DNA of 64,000 nucleotides, from the NCBI GenBank assembly GCA_041397845.1, contig JAWKVW010000014.1, positions 1-64,000 on the forward strand, given 5' to 3'. This stretch comes from JAKPQE01 sp041397845. GTDB taxonomy: Bacteria > Pseudomonadota > Alphaproteobacteria > Rhizobiales > JAKPQE01. Below, one piece after another: positions 1 to 11,600 of the stretch; positions within the stretch are counted from its first letter, which is position 1, and every line of letters starts with the position of its first letter. The notes below the pieces were generated by a model, which saw only the letters and a list, made by a program, of their open reading frames with translations, had not been told where the DNA came from and did not search any database. The position numbers and the translations under genes were made by a program.

Positions 1-1
1 G

Positions 2-584
2 GAGCGTGTCTTTCGCGACCCAAACGCTAAAGAAGGGACGCTATCACCGGCTGCTGACGCAGGCTTCTACGCAGCCGCCTATACTTTAACAGAAGCGGTT
101 GACAGTCTTCCTGCCCAGACGATCGTCATCTCCTATCGTGGCACGAATGATCTAAAGGATGTCTGGACAGATATTCAGACAATTACCGGAGTTGTCGGTT
201 TTCCAGAGCAATTCCGTCTGGCCGCAAAATTCTATCAGGCCGTGAAGGCGGCCAATCCCGGCGCCAACATCGTGCTCACCGGCCATTCGCTCGGCGGGGC
301 TCTTGCCGGTTTTGTTAGCAGCCTCTATGGCGTGGAGGCTCGGATATTCGACAGTATGCCTTTTGAAAAGGCGCCGAATACATCCACGCTATCGCAGCGC
401 GAACCGATGCGGACGAGTGGAATGAGGCTGGGTTAGAGCTTCTCGCCGCATAGGGCGAGGCAGTGATTGTTCCCGGCATTCCGGGCAAGGCCATTGCGGG
501 CGTAAGGCGGCGGCAAGTCATTGGCTCCGGCTGTCGCTCAACGAGAACTTCAAATCATTTCAGATAGTTGATGCGCTTTGGTGA
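2..584 (+). pseudogene. Class-3-lipase-like alpha/beta hydrolase, 5'-truncated by the window and frame-broken
   Basis: The frame is open from base 2 and encodes an alpha/beta-hydrolase segment with a YRGTND strand and a GHSLGG nucleophile elbow (Ser near base 272), as in lipase_3/Mbeg1-like proteins. After the FDSMPFEKA segment near base 373 the coding signal moves to another frame (EYIHAIAARTDADEWNEAGL), meets a TAG at 451, then resumes, with one more shift near 520, as SLNENFKSFQIVDALW before a TGA at 582-584. At least two indels and one in-frame stop are therefore needed, so the gene is decayed or mis-sequenced. It lies upstream of the RTX giant; lipase-like modules are often found near RTX secretion loci, but a link is inference. 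Confidence 0.6.
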
Positions 585-790
585 TGGCTTCAGCGGCGCG
601 GCTCGCTCGCTTGCGCTGTGCGCCCCTGAAATTCCGTGGGTTGCAGCAATGTCCGGTTTAAAACCGTTAACTTTTGTGTAACTTTCCGCTCTCGGCAATC
701 CCCGCGTGTGCTTGCAGGGCGGCGATTCGGAGGATGCGGGTCGGGAGGGGTGCCAGCCGGAGGGCGCGGCAAGGTGAGCAGGGCGTTCGC

Positions 791-958
791 ATGAGCCTGA
801 AGTTTCCATGGTGGCGGCGGCTGGTCGTGGCGGTGGCGGTCTTCTGGCTCGTCTTCCCGCCAGTGTGGATCGGCTTCAATTTGTGGCTCGACAGCTTCTC
901 CTGGCACCAGAAGATCACCATGACGGTCGAGACGCCGGATGGTGAACGCGCCGGCTGA
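791..958 (+). CDS. Short single-pass membrane protein
   Basis: An ORF of 55 residues starting at ATG 791, preceded by AAGGTGAG about 12 bases upstream. A basic N-terminus (WWRR) is followed by one strongly hydrophobic helix (about residues 10-30) and a short polar tail ending in ETPDGERAG. This is a membrane-anchored protein of unknown function. The tail stops abruptly just past what looks like the start of an extracytoplasmic domain, so it may be truncated. The start is ambiguous because the frame is open upstream to 674. Every neighbour in this stretch is frame-broken. Confidence 0.45.
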   Translation: MSLKFPWWRRLVVAVAVFWLVFPPVWIGFNLWLDSFSWHQKITMTVETPDGERAG

Positions 959-1007
959 AATGCCATGGTCGTGCGGTTGGGGCCGATCAGAAGACAAAGA
1001 GGGCAGC

Positions 1008-1578
1008 GTGACGGACGACAAGGCAGAATATGTCAACCCGAACAGGTCGTTCCGGTTCTTTCGCACGTTCAGGCGGGACCGGGGTCCCAATTTGACCTAC
1101 CCGGATTTCATCTCGATGCCAAGCGAGGGGCTGCGCGATTTGGCGTTTGCTCTGCTGGAAGATCGGGTTGTCGGGCCGATTTTTCGAAGGGCCGGCATCC
1201 ATGGCGATATCGGCGCCGATGAAGAGCCGGCAATTTCCGATTTCGTTGAGCGTTATGTGGCCGAACAGGGTTGGGAAAAACCCGATCCGTGCAATCTCGT
1301 GATCGCAACGGTATTGGCGCGGCAACTGGCTGAAGGGGGTATCGCCCGCGATGACCGCAAAGCGCAGATCGATTTTATCGAAGACAAGCGCTGCGATGGA
1401 TTGGGCGTCTACGAACGTTATAGCGAGCGGACTCCGAAGCCGATGAAGGCTTCCGAGATCATCCCGATCCTGCAATGGGTGGAAAGGCAGGAAGACCTGA
1501 AAGCACCTTTACTCCGCTGCGCAACAAACATTCCGTCGCGGCCAGAATTTCTTCGAAGATGAAGAGGGCAGGCGCGCG
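1008..1578 (+). pseudogene. Unknown acidic protein, frameshifted near 1498
   Basis: The likely start is GTG 1008, with AGAGGG just upstream, giving a sequence beginning MTDDKAEYVNPNRSF. The coding signal is good through WVERQEDL at about 1500. The frame then runs into a low-complexity tail, while the +1 frame continues sensibly (KHLYSAAQQTFRRGQNFFED) with no stop into the next block. One extra A in the AAA run at 1499-1502 would explain this. No family was recognised. It may be the N-terminal part of the same polypeptide as the PIN-like block that follows, because no stop separates them in the downstream frame. Confidence 0.45.
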
Positions 1579-2324
1579 ATGACTAACATTACCATGATGC
1601 CTCTCGGCAGATGGCTGTCAGCAAATATGGATTTAATACGAGATTTGGACGCGCTTAGTCATGTATTATCAACAATAACATCTGGGTACATCATGAATGA
1701 ACTGGATCGCTATGACAGTGAGGAAGCGATCGGGCGGATGTTTCTATGGGATTTTATTGGAGAAAAAATTATCAACGACCTGGATGATCCGGGCGGGAGC
1801 CAAATAATGTCGAGCAAGTTTCTGCTTGTAGACAATGGTGTTCTTCAGACCCTTTGGGAAGTGGGTGGTATCGATGCCCTGGAGCATTTGTTTGATCGAG
1901 GACTACAGGTTGTTATACCTCGAGATGTGATTGAAGAAATTTGACGTCTACCCTGGGCTATAAAGACGTTCAGAGTTGGGTAAAGAACAACGACCGCATC
2001 ATCAAACCGAATTATGTGGACCCGATCGCCGACGCGGCTCGTAAAGCGTTCGATTTGCGTGAGATTACACAAGCCGAGTATGATGCCGCGATAAAAAATG
2101 CTGGCGATCGGGCCATCAAGGCGCTTGCCAGTGGCCGCGAGCTCGACGGCAATACTTTGACTGATCGCCCGAACCAGGCGGCCATTAATTCGGTCAAGGA
2201 ATTCGCCCCGGATGGTGCGCAGTTCCAGGTGGTTACGGAAGACGGTAAGTTTTGGCGAAATATTGAGTCGGACAGCGGCAAATTCAAACCTGAAAAACTT
2301 ACCAAAACTTGGATATTTCGATGA
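1579..2324 (+). pseudogene. PIN-like nuclease domain protein, frame-broken
   Basis: Two ORFs (1579-1944 and 1941-2324) read as one protein interrupted near 1941 by a single-base loss. The joined product shows PIN-domain hallmarks in order: an N-terminal acidic strand (FLLVDNGVL), a VVIPRDVIEE strand/helix with its acidic residue, a central NAGDRAIKAL helix with Asp, and a C-terminal VVTEDGKFW strand. PIN domains are metal-dependent RNases, often toxins. Base composition is clearly more AT-rich than the rest of the window, which suggests a different origin. It could be a VapC-like toxin, a toxin domain of a secreted protein, or an unrelated Rossmann-like fold. No antitoxin-like gene was seen beside it. 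Confidence 0.4.
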
Positions 2325-2690
2325 GCCTACAAAAATACATTGCATTATCTTGAGGACTTGACGGCGAACGGTGCAATAAGTGCCGAGCGATTGAATCAGC
2401 TAAAAATCGACCTATAACAATTCGCAAGCCTATTTACGTTTGACGCCGGAGGAAAAAGTTGGTAGACCGCATCAATCTCAATGATGCTGAGGTAAATGCA
2501 CAATCTCGAAACGCCGAGAAAGGCCGGTGTTCCTGCCGGCAAATGGGCAATGGTTAAATACGGTATACTATTGGGCGCCGTTGAAGTTGCGCGTCAGGCC
2601 GGTATTATCGGAGATATACTTTCGTTTGGTGTTACCGCTGCGCACGCTTGATTTGCGCGAGAACGGGCAGGAAACCGAGGCCAACAAGGT
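2325..2690 (+). pseudogene. Coding remnant leading into the RTX giant
   Basis: Protein-like segments follow one another in alternating frames. They are HYLEDLTANGAISAERLNQL (from 2343), YNNSQAYLRLTPEEK (about 2413), AGVPAGKWAMVKYGILLGAV (about 2525) and ENGQETEANKVWVSYIFG (from about 2660). A further segment, TFGGISGSALGV (about 2713), lies in another frame inside the annotated start of the giant ORF. The last two join naturally to FGAVGGGLLGSLAGAELGNY of the giant protein. This is best read as a frame-broken 5' part of that gene or of a gene fused to it, so the true N-terminus of the giant lies upstream of 2691 or has been lost. Confidence 0.45.
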
Positions 2691-5600
2691 TTGGGTCTCC
2701 TATATTTTCGGAGACTTTCGGCGGCATCTCCGGCAGCGCCCTTGGTGTTTAAGCACGAGCCTGCTGTTCAAGGGAGCCGGCAGTCCTGGGTGCAGATATT
2801 CGGGGCTGTCGGGGGCGGATTGCTCGGCTCCCTGGCCGGCGCAGAACTTGGCAACTATCTCTACGATCATTTCCCGGAAGCCTTCGACCCGGTATTCGAT
2901 TTTATCTACGATACCGTCGATCAATTTGAGGCCGCAGGCCTGTCCGCAGCGGAAGCGCTCACAAAAGCGGTGATCGCCAGCCTCGATTTCGATCTCGACC
3001 TGTCCGAAGGAACCGACAACGCCGACTGGTTGGTTGCCTTCAAATGGCAGGAACGCGCGGGCGATGGCGGCAACGACGTCCTTCTCGGATGGGACGCGGA
3101 GTTCCGCAAAGCGGGTGCGCTCGTAAATCCCGAAAACCCCGATAGCGAACTGGCGTCGACCGACCTTCAAATGAAGCTGGATGGCGGCGAGGGGAACGAC
3201 TGGGTTGTTGTTCTCGGCGGCGAGAAGGCCGTGACCATCGGCGGGCCGGGGCGCGACTGGATCTTCAACACCTCGACGGGCGGCGTTCTTTACGGCGACA
3301 CGATCGACGGCCAGGGCGAGCACGGCTCGGACAATTTCTGGTGGTGGCCGAGCACCACGATCATGGACGCCGAGCAGAACGACGTCCTGAAGTTCTTCGG
3401 CTTTCCACTGGTCGGGGGCACGAACGACATCCCGCTCGCGGCCAAGGGACTCTTGTCGGTTCTGGCGCCGGTTTCGGGGCTGGCGCTCTACCAGAGCCCG
3501 CTGTTCTTCGACAATTTCCTGATGTTCATGAACTATGTGTTCAAGGACAATCCGGAGACGGGTGGCACCGACCTCTACGTCGTCAATGCCTTTGACGGGC
3601 TCGCCGGTCTCTTCACCGACGCCTCGTTCGGCGAGACCGGCGACGGCACCTCGATCCGCGGCGCCATGCGGGTCGTCAATTACGACGTCGTTGCCTCCTA
3701 TTGGGGTGCGGCCCTTGCCGATGCGGCGTTGCGGGGCGAGGTCGGCGACCTCGGCATGCAGTTCAAGCTCGCCAATCCGCTGCTCGCCCTGCTGGCGCTT
3801 CTGCCGCCGGTCCTCGGCGGCCTCAACACGGTCTTGCCGCTTGCTGACCAGTTGATGGCGACGGCGGCGGCGGCGGCCCTTTTCGCCAAGTCGGCGCGCT
3901 GGGATGCCGGCGTCGACCCGCTGGTGCTCGACCTTGACGGCGACGGCATCGAGACGATCGCCATCGACGGCGGCCGGGTGTGGTTCGACTTCGACGGTGA
4001 TTTCTTCGCCGAGAAGACCGGCTGGCTTTCCGGCGACGACGGTTTTCTGGTTCTCGACAAGAACGGCAACGGCACGATCGACGACATCGGCGAGATGTTC
4101 GGCGGCGTCGAGCGGTCCGGCCTCGAGGACCTTGCCGCCTACGACACGAATGGCGACGGCACCATCAGCGCCGCCGATGCGATCTTTGCCGAGCTCGCCG
4201 TCTGGCGCGACCTCGACAAGGACGGGACGACCGACGCGGGCGAGCTTTTCAGCCTCGAGGACCTCGGCATCCTCGACATCAACCTTGCCGGGACGGCGGT
4301 CGGGGCGACGACGCCGCAGGGCACGACGCTGGTCGACCGCGGCTCGTTCACCTTCGTCTCGGGCGGTGTCGGCACGCTTTACGACGCCGTCTTCCAGATG
4401 AGCGACGTCAACACGAAGTTCCGCGGCGAGACCGGCCGGGCGCCATGGCAGTCGGATCTTGCCATCGACGCCAAGGGCTTCGGCGAGGTCGTCGACCTGT
4501 CGGTGGCGATGGCCAACGACCCGGAGTTGGCGGAAATCGTCGAGGCGGCGGCCGCGGCGATGACGACGCCGAAGCTCGCGACGCTGCGCGAACAGGCGGG
4601 CGAGGCCCTCGGCAAGTGGGGCGAGACGCTGGTGCTGACGCGGGAGCTGACGCCGGTGCTTCTGGCCGAGGTCGACGGCCGGATCGAGCTCGTCGATCGC
4701 GGCGTCTATGTCGAGGATGCGGCGGGCGGCTATTACACGCTGAAATCCGGCGCGGCAGTGCTCGACGGCACCGGCCAGGCGATCGCCCGCGCCAGCCTCG
4801 AGGACGTGCTTGCCCAGACGACCGCGGCCGGCGCGGTCTGGCAGGTCGAGCAGACCTTCTCGCCATCGTCGCGCGGGGCAGCGCTCAGTGCGCGCGCGGA
4901 AGCGCCCTATCTGGTGCGGCTGGAGAACGGCCGGGCCATCGTTCTCGACTATGGCATCGAGAATGCCGACGGGTCCTGGCGGCTGGCGAGCGGCAGCGCC
5001 GTTCTCGACGGGGCAGGCGGCATCATCGCCGCGCCGACGCGGGCCGACATTCTCGCCCAGGCAAAGCCGGCCGAGGCGGAATGGCGCACCGAGAGCCTCG
5101 GATTCAATCCGCTCGCGAACGTTCCGGTCGAGGCGATCGGCGTCTATTTCGTCGACGGCCAGGTCGTCGACTACACCGTCGAGGTGACCGACCGGGACGG
5201 TTCGTTCCATGTCTGGGCGCGCAACCTCGATTATGCCGTCGAGCTGCAGCACTATTATGGCACGGCGCGCGACTTCGACCTGCGCAATTACGAGGTCGAC
5301 TTCGACACGCTCGACGAGGTCGGCTCGACCGATGACTCGGCCTATCGGGTCGAGCTTCTGACGCCGGAGCAGTTCCATTTCGCCACGGCCCTCATCGGCG
5401 TCGACTTCGAGCCGGAGATGCTGTCGGCGAGCTACGACAACGACACCGGCGTGGTGCACTACTCGATCAACCACACCGGCGAGATCAGCCTCGAGGCGGG
5501 CGAGACCTATGTCTCGGGCATCGCCACGATGATCGGGCTCCTCGACCAGATGATGGAGGAGTACATCGTCGCCAGCCGCGCCTTTGCGGTGCGCATGGCG

Positions 5601-8600
5601 CTGCAGGGCGGGCTTGCGGATTTTGCCCGCGGCATCGGCTACGACGTCGAGATCGACAAATACGTCCCGACCGGCGACCGCGAGATGGCGCCGATGTTCG
5701 AGGCCATCTTCGAGGCGGCGCCGGCCGGCCATGATGCGGCCTACGACTATCTCGTCGACTGGAACGAGCTGCTCTGGCAGATCTATCCGGACTACCAGCT
5801 CGACAGTTCGGTGAACCTTGCCGGCAACACGGTGGCGGTCGATCAGGCCTTCATCATGCAGATGATGCTGGCGGCGTTCGAGAATGTCGGCATCGACGTC
5901 GACCTGCCGGCGGCCATGAACGCCCTCGGCGTCAACGAGGAGCGGCTGGTCGTGGCGGCGCCCGACGCGGGCCTCGTCAGCGGCAGCACCGGGACGGACT
6001 TCCTTTATGTCTCGACCGGCGAGCAGACCTTCGAGGGCGGCTTCGGTGCCGATATTTATTTCGTCGGCAAGGATTTCGGGGCCGACCGGATCTACGATTT
6101 CGACGACGGCGCCAATGACGAGCTGCGCTTCTCGCATGTGAAGTCGGCGGATGTGACGGCCATTCGCGACGGCGAGGACCTCATCCTTCAGGTGAACGGC
6201 ACGACCGACAGCCTGCGCCTCAAGGATCAGTTCCTTGGCGAGCTCAATCCCTATTTCGACAACGGCAAGCAGGCGGACACGGGCGTCGCCAGCATCATCT
6301 TCGCCGACGGCGTCATCTGGGACCGTTTCCGCATGGCCATGGAAGTGGCCGATCCGCGCGACAGCAACGACGTCTACACGGGCTCGGGCTCGGGCGACGT
6401 GCTGTGGGGCGGCAAGGGCAATGACGTGATGCGCGGCGGGCTCGGCGGCGACATCTACGTCTTCGAACGCGGCGACGGCCAGGACGTCATCGGCGAGGGC
6501 GGCGGCGGCTTCGAATTCGGGCCGATCAAGGCCGGCATCGATTTCCTGCAGTTCCGCGGCGACATCGTTGCCGACGACCTCGTTCTCAGCCGCGCCGGGA
6601 GAAGCGTCGACCTCCTCATCGAGATCAAGGACAAGGACGGCAACCTCACCGGCGACAGCATCGTCGTCGAGGACCAGTTCGGCGGCGTGCGCCTCAATCT
6701 GGAAGCCTTCGGCATCATCGATCCGGGCCTCGCCATCGACTACGTGTCGCCCAACCTCATCGAGCGGTTCATCTTTTCCGACGGCACGTCGATGGACTTC
6801 GAGCAGATCGTTGCGCAGGTGCTGGACAATGCGCGCACCGATGGCGAGGACGCCATCTATGGCCTGCTCAACGACAACGAGCTCGACGGCGGCGCGGGCG
6901 ACGATTTCCTCAGCGGCCTGGAGGGCGGCGACACCTACGTCTTCGGCCGGGGCTATGGTCACGACGTCGTTCGCGACGACGACTATTCGAACAAGATGTT
7001 CGGCGAGGGGGTGGATCGCCTGACCTTCATCGACGACATCCGCTGGACCGACATCGAATTCCTGCGCGATGGGGCGAGCGACACGCTGACGATGCGGGTT
7101 GCCGAGACCGGCGACGAGGTGACGCTGGTCGACTACCTCCTGTTCGAGCCGCTCGCCATCTTCTTCATCAACCGCGTCGAGGAGATCGAGTTCGCCGACG
7201 GCACGGTGTGGAGCTGGCTGAAGCTGCTGCAGCACTATGTCGACATCGCCAAGACCTCGGGCGATGACGTCATCTACGGCTTCGAGCTTGCCTCCGATGC
7301 CATCGATGGCGGCGCCGGCGACGACTGGCTCGAGGGCTTCTCGGGCAACGACACCTATGTTTTCGGCCGGGGCTATGGCGAGGATACCGTTCTCGACAGC
7401 GGCGGCACGGAAACCGTCCAGTTCACCGGAATTTCCGCAAGCGACGTCACGTTCTCGCGCACCGCCCTCGACCTCGTCATCACCGTCAACGAGACCGGCG
7501 ACCGACTGATCCTCAAGGATCAGTACGTGCGGGCCAACAAGCAGGGCTTTGCGGTCGAGTATCTCGAGTTCAGCGACCGGACGATGGTCTTCACCGACCT
7601 CAATCCGGAAGACATCGACCTTCTCGGCACCGCCGGCTCGGACGTCATCACCGGCTCCAATTTCGCCGAGACCATCGTCGGCTATGGCGGCGACGACACG
7701 CTCATCGGCGGCGATGGCGGCGACCGCTACCTGTTCGATGTCGGCTACGGCAACGACATCGTCATCGACAAGCGGGCCAAGGGCGGCTGGGCGGACCGGA
7801 AGGGCACGGTCGTGCCGGTCGACGACATCGTCGTCTTCGGCGATGACGTCACCCAGGAGAACGTGTCGTTCGCCAAGGACGGCAACGACCTCGTCGTCTA
7901 TGTCGCCTCGCCGGGGCGCGAGGACACGCTGCGCATCAAGGACCAGTTCCTCGACACGATCAGCGGCGTCGAGCGCTTCGAATTCAAGGACGGCACCTGG
8001 CTCTCGATCCTGCAGGTCGAGCAGATCATGGGCATTGTCGGCGGCAATCGCGGCGACAACCAGATCTATGGCGTCGCCGACCAGCCGAATGCCCTCGATG
8101 GCCGGCAGGGCGACGACCTCCTCGTCGGCGGGTCGATGGGCGATACCTATGCCTTCACCACCGGCTATGACTTCGACACGATCCGGGACGTGGCCGACGT
8201 CGACGGCATCATCGACAAGGTCGTGTTCGGAGCGACCGTCACGCCGGCGGATCTCATCGTCCGCCGGTCGGGCAACGACCTGCAGATCGATCTCGGCGGC
8301 GGCGTCGACGTCCTGACGATCGTCGACGGGCTCACCACCGCCCGCATCGAGGAATTCCATTTCGCCGACGGCACCGTTCTCGGCATCGACGATCTTTTCG
8401 ACCGGCTGCTCGTCGGCACCGATGGCGACGACCAGCTTCTCGGCTTCATCAACCGGGACGACGTGCTCGACAGCGGCGCCGGCTCGGATTCCATGGCCGG
8501 CTTCACGGGCAACGACACCTACCGCTGGGGCTTTGGCGACGGCAAGGACAGCATTTCGGACACGGGCGGCCTCGACCGCCTCGAATTCAAGAATGCCAAC

Positions 8601-11600
8601 CGGGAGGAGGTGGCCTTCGACGTCGTCAACGGCGATCTCCTGGTGACGCTCAGAGAGACCGGCGAGCGGCTGGTCGTCTTCGGCAATGGCGGGACCGACG
8701 CCAGCCGCTTCGTCGAGACCTTTGCTTTTGCCAATGGCGACGAGCTCAGCCACGCCGAAGTGATGTCGATCATCCGCGACCAGCAATCGTTCGCGGCCCA
8801 GAACCTCATCGACACGGCCAATCTCGATCTTTCGCGCGATGTCGTTGCCGGCGCCGGCTTCGACACGATCCGGCTCGTTCGCGACGCCGACATGACTTTT
8901 TCGAGCGGCGACGGCATCGACACCGTCCATCTTGCCGTCAATCCCGGCTCGAGCGTCATCAATGTCTCGGGACTGTTTGCCGGCGATGCCCGGGTTCGCG
9001 TGCCGGATCTGGCGAGCGACGACATCATCGTGACGTTCCCCGAGACGGGCGACCAGCTCGTCCTGAAGGAGGCGCTCGACCGCTCCGCCCTGCCGGAGCT
9101 GCATTTCGCCGATGGCGTCGTGTGGACGCGGGCCGATCTTCTCGAAAAACTTGTCGAACACCAGACGAGCGAGGGCAATGACGTCATCAGGGCCACCAGC
9201 GGCGATGACGTCATCGAGGCGGGCAAGGGCGATGACGACATCGCCGGGTTCGACGGCAACGACACCTACATTTTCCGGCGTGGCGACGGAAAGGACGTCA
9301 TCAGCGAGAAGAGCGGCAACGACACGCTGAAGATCTTCGGCTACCAGTCGTCCGAGATGGTTGTCCGCCAGCCGGTCGCGGGCCGGAACGAGCTGGTCGT
9401 CGGATTCGCCGGCAGCGACGACGAAATCACCCTGCGGTTCAACGAGTACCAGGCCGGTGTCGAGCGCCTCGTGTTCTCGGACGGCACGACGTTCACGAGC
9501 GCCCAGCTCTTCGCGCTCACGGTCGGCGACGGCACCGATTTCGACGATGAACTCTATGGCACCACGGCAGCCGACACGCTGGAGGGCGGGCGCGGCAACG
9601 ACAAGCTCTACGGCGGCTCGGGCGTCGACACCTATGTCTTCCACCGCGGCGACGGCCGCGACGTCATCGACGAGTCGGGCTATTACAACGATCTCAACCG
9701 GCTGGTCCTGCCCGATCACCAGCCGGGCGAAGCCAAGATCTTCGTCGTCGAGGACAACGAGTACGATGCCATCCTGCGGCTCGGCAATGGCGACGAGATC
9801 GTGCTGGAGAATGCACTGTCGACGTCGGCGCGGGTCCGGCTCATCGAGTTCGGCAATGGCATCACCTGGGACGAGGCACAGATAAAGGCCGCCGCCGCGG
9901 CGAGCACGGTGCCGACCGGTGCGCATCTGCTCGCCGGCACCTCCGGCCCGGATACCCTCATCGGCAGCGCCGTCCAGGACATCTACGATTCCAAGGAGGG
10001 CAGCGACCTTCTCGTCTACGAGCGGGGCGGGGGACGCGACATCATCCGGTCGACGCCGGTTTCCGATACCGTCAATACCCTCGACATCCGCGGCTACGAT
10101 CTTGCCGATGCGCAGTTCATCGTCGTTCCCGACAATCCCGAGAACCTCGTCATCAAGTTCCGGGGAACGACGGACGAGATCCTCATCGAGGATGCCTTCT
10201 ACAACAGCTCCTCGACGTCGAGCTATGTCGACGGCGTCTGGACGAGCCGTTACTGGCGCGCCATCGAGACCTTCAAGTTCGACGACACGATCCTCAGCTA
10301 CGATGCGCTGCGGGCCGAAATCGCGGCAAGCCTCGTATCGGACGGCGACGATTTCATTCTGGGTCCGAACGATGCGCTGACCCTGACGCCGGGTCTCGGC
10401 AACGACACCATCGACACCGGCAGCGGGGATGACGTCGTCATCTTCCGCCGTGGCGACGGCTTCGACAATTTCGTCGAGGAAAGCGACTACGACACGCTGC
10501 ATCTCGTCGGCTATCTGCCCGACGAGGTCATCCTGACGCAGATGCCGGACAATGACGGCTTCATCATCACCTTCGCGGGAACCGACGACCGGATCGAGGT
10601 GCCGGGATATTACAGCAGCTATTATCGCTACTATCGCGGCGCGCTCTACGAGATCACCTTCGACGGCGGTACGACCTGGAGCCGGTCGTCGATCGTCAGC
10701 CGGGCCGTTCCGGCCAGCAGCGGCGGCGTCGCGGGATCGCCGGAGGACGACATCCTGATCCTCGACGGCGATGCGGTGACCGTCGACGGCGGCGCCGGCG
10801 ACGACCTTATCATGCTGTGGAACTACGGCGCGGCGGACATCACCTATAGCGGCGGCATCGATACCATCGACGGCTATGGGGACGAGGGCTGGACGCTCAA
10901 TCTTGCCGGCTTCAACGCGGCCGATATCCGCGTCTTTGCCTCGCCGATCGCCACGGACAACCAGTACACCGACTATTTCGTCTCGGTTGGCGGCGCGAAC
11001 GGCATCTGGGTCAAGGACGGTGCCGACAAACTTGGCGCCATCACCTTCGCCGACGGCAGCTCGTGGACGGCCCAGGACATCTTTGCCGCGCTCGAGCCGT
11101 TCCCGGCTGCTGCCGGGGCCGGGGCCGAGACCGTGTTCGTCGGCGATCAGGTCGAGACGATCACCTCGAGCGCTGCCGACGAGGTGTTCCGCCAGATCAT
11201 CGTTGGCGGGACGAACGGCGAGACCGCCTATGTCTACGGCCTTGGCGGCGGGCATGACGTCATCGACGAGCTGGCGCCGGATTCCTATTACATCACCTCG
11301 GGCACCGATACGGTGACGCTCACCGACATCGCCTCGGGCGATCTTTCGGCGTGGTATGTCGCCTCGAGCGATCCCTGGAATGTCGACGGCGACCTCGTGC
11401 TGCGGTTCAACGACGAGGACAGCCTGACGATCGTCGGCGGCTATCTCGCCAACCCCTATCCGCGGTGGGTGAGCTCGGGGATCGACAGCGTCACTTTCGC
11501 CGACGGCGTGACGATGACGCTCGCCGAACTGTCGGCCCTCGCCGCACCGCTGAGCGAGCCGACGCCCTACACGTTCATCGCGGGCGGGTTCGTGCTCGAC

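Noticed and set aside
242..436. A separate 64-residue lipase-like gene
   Set aside because: The same frame is open to base 2 with family motifs upstream, and the sequence continues in another frame, so this is an internal fragment of a broken gene.
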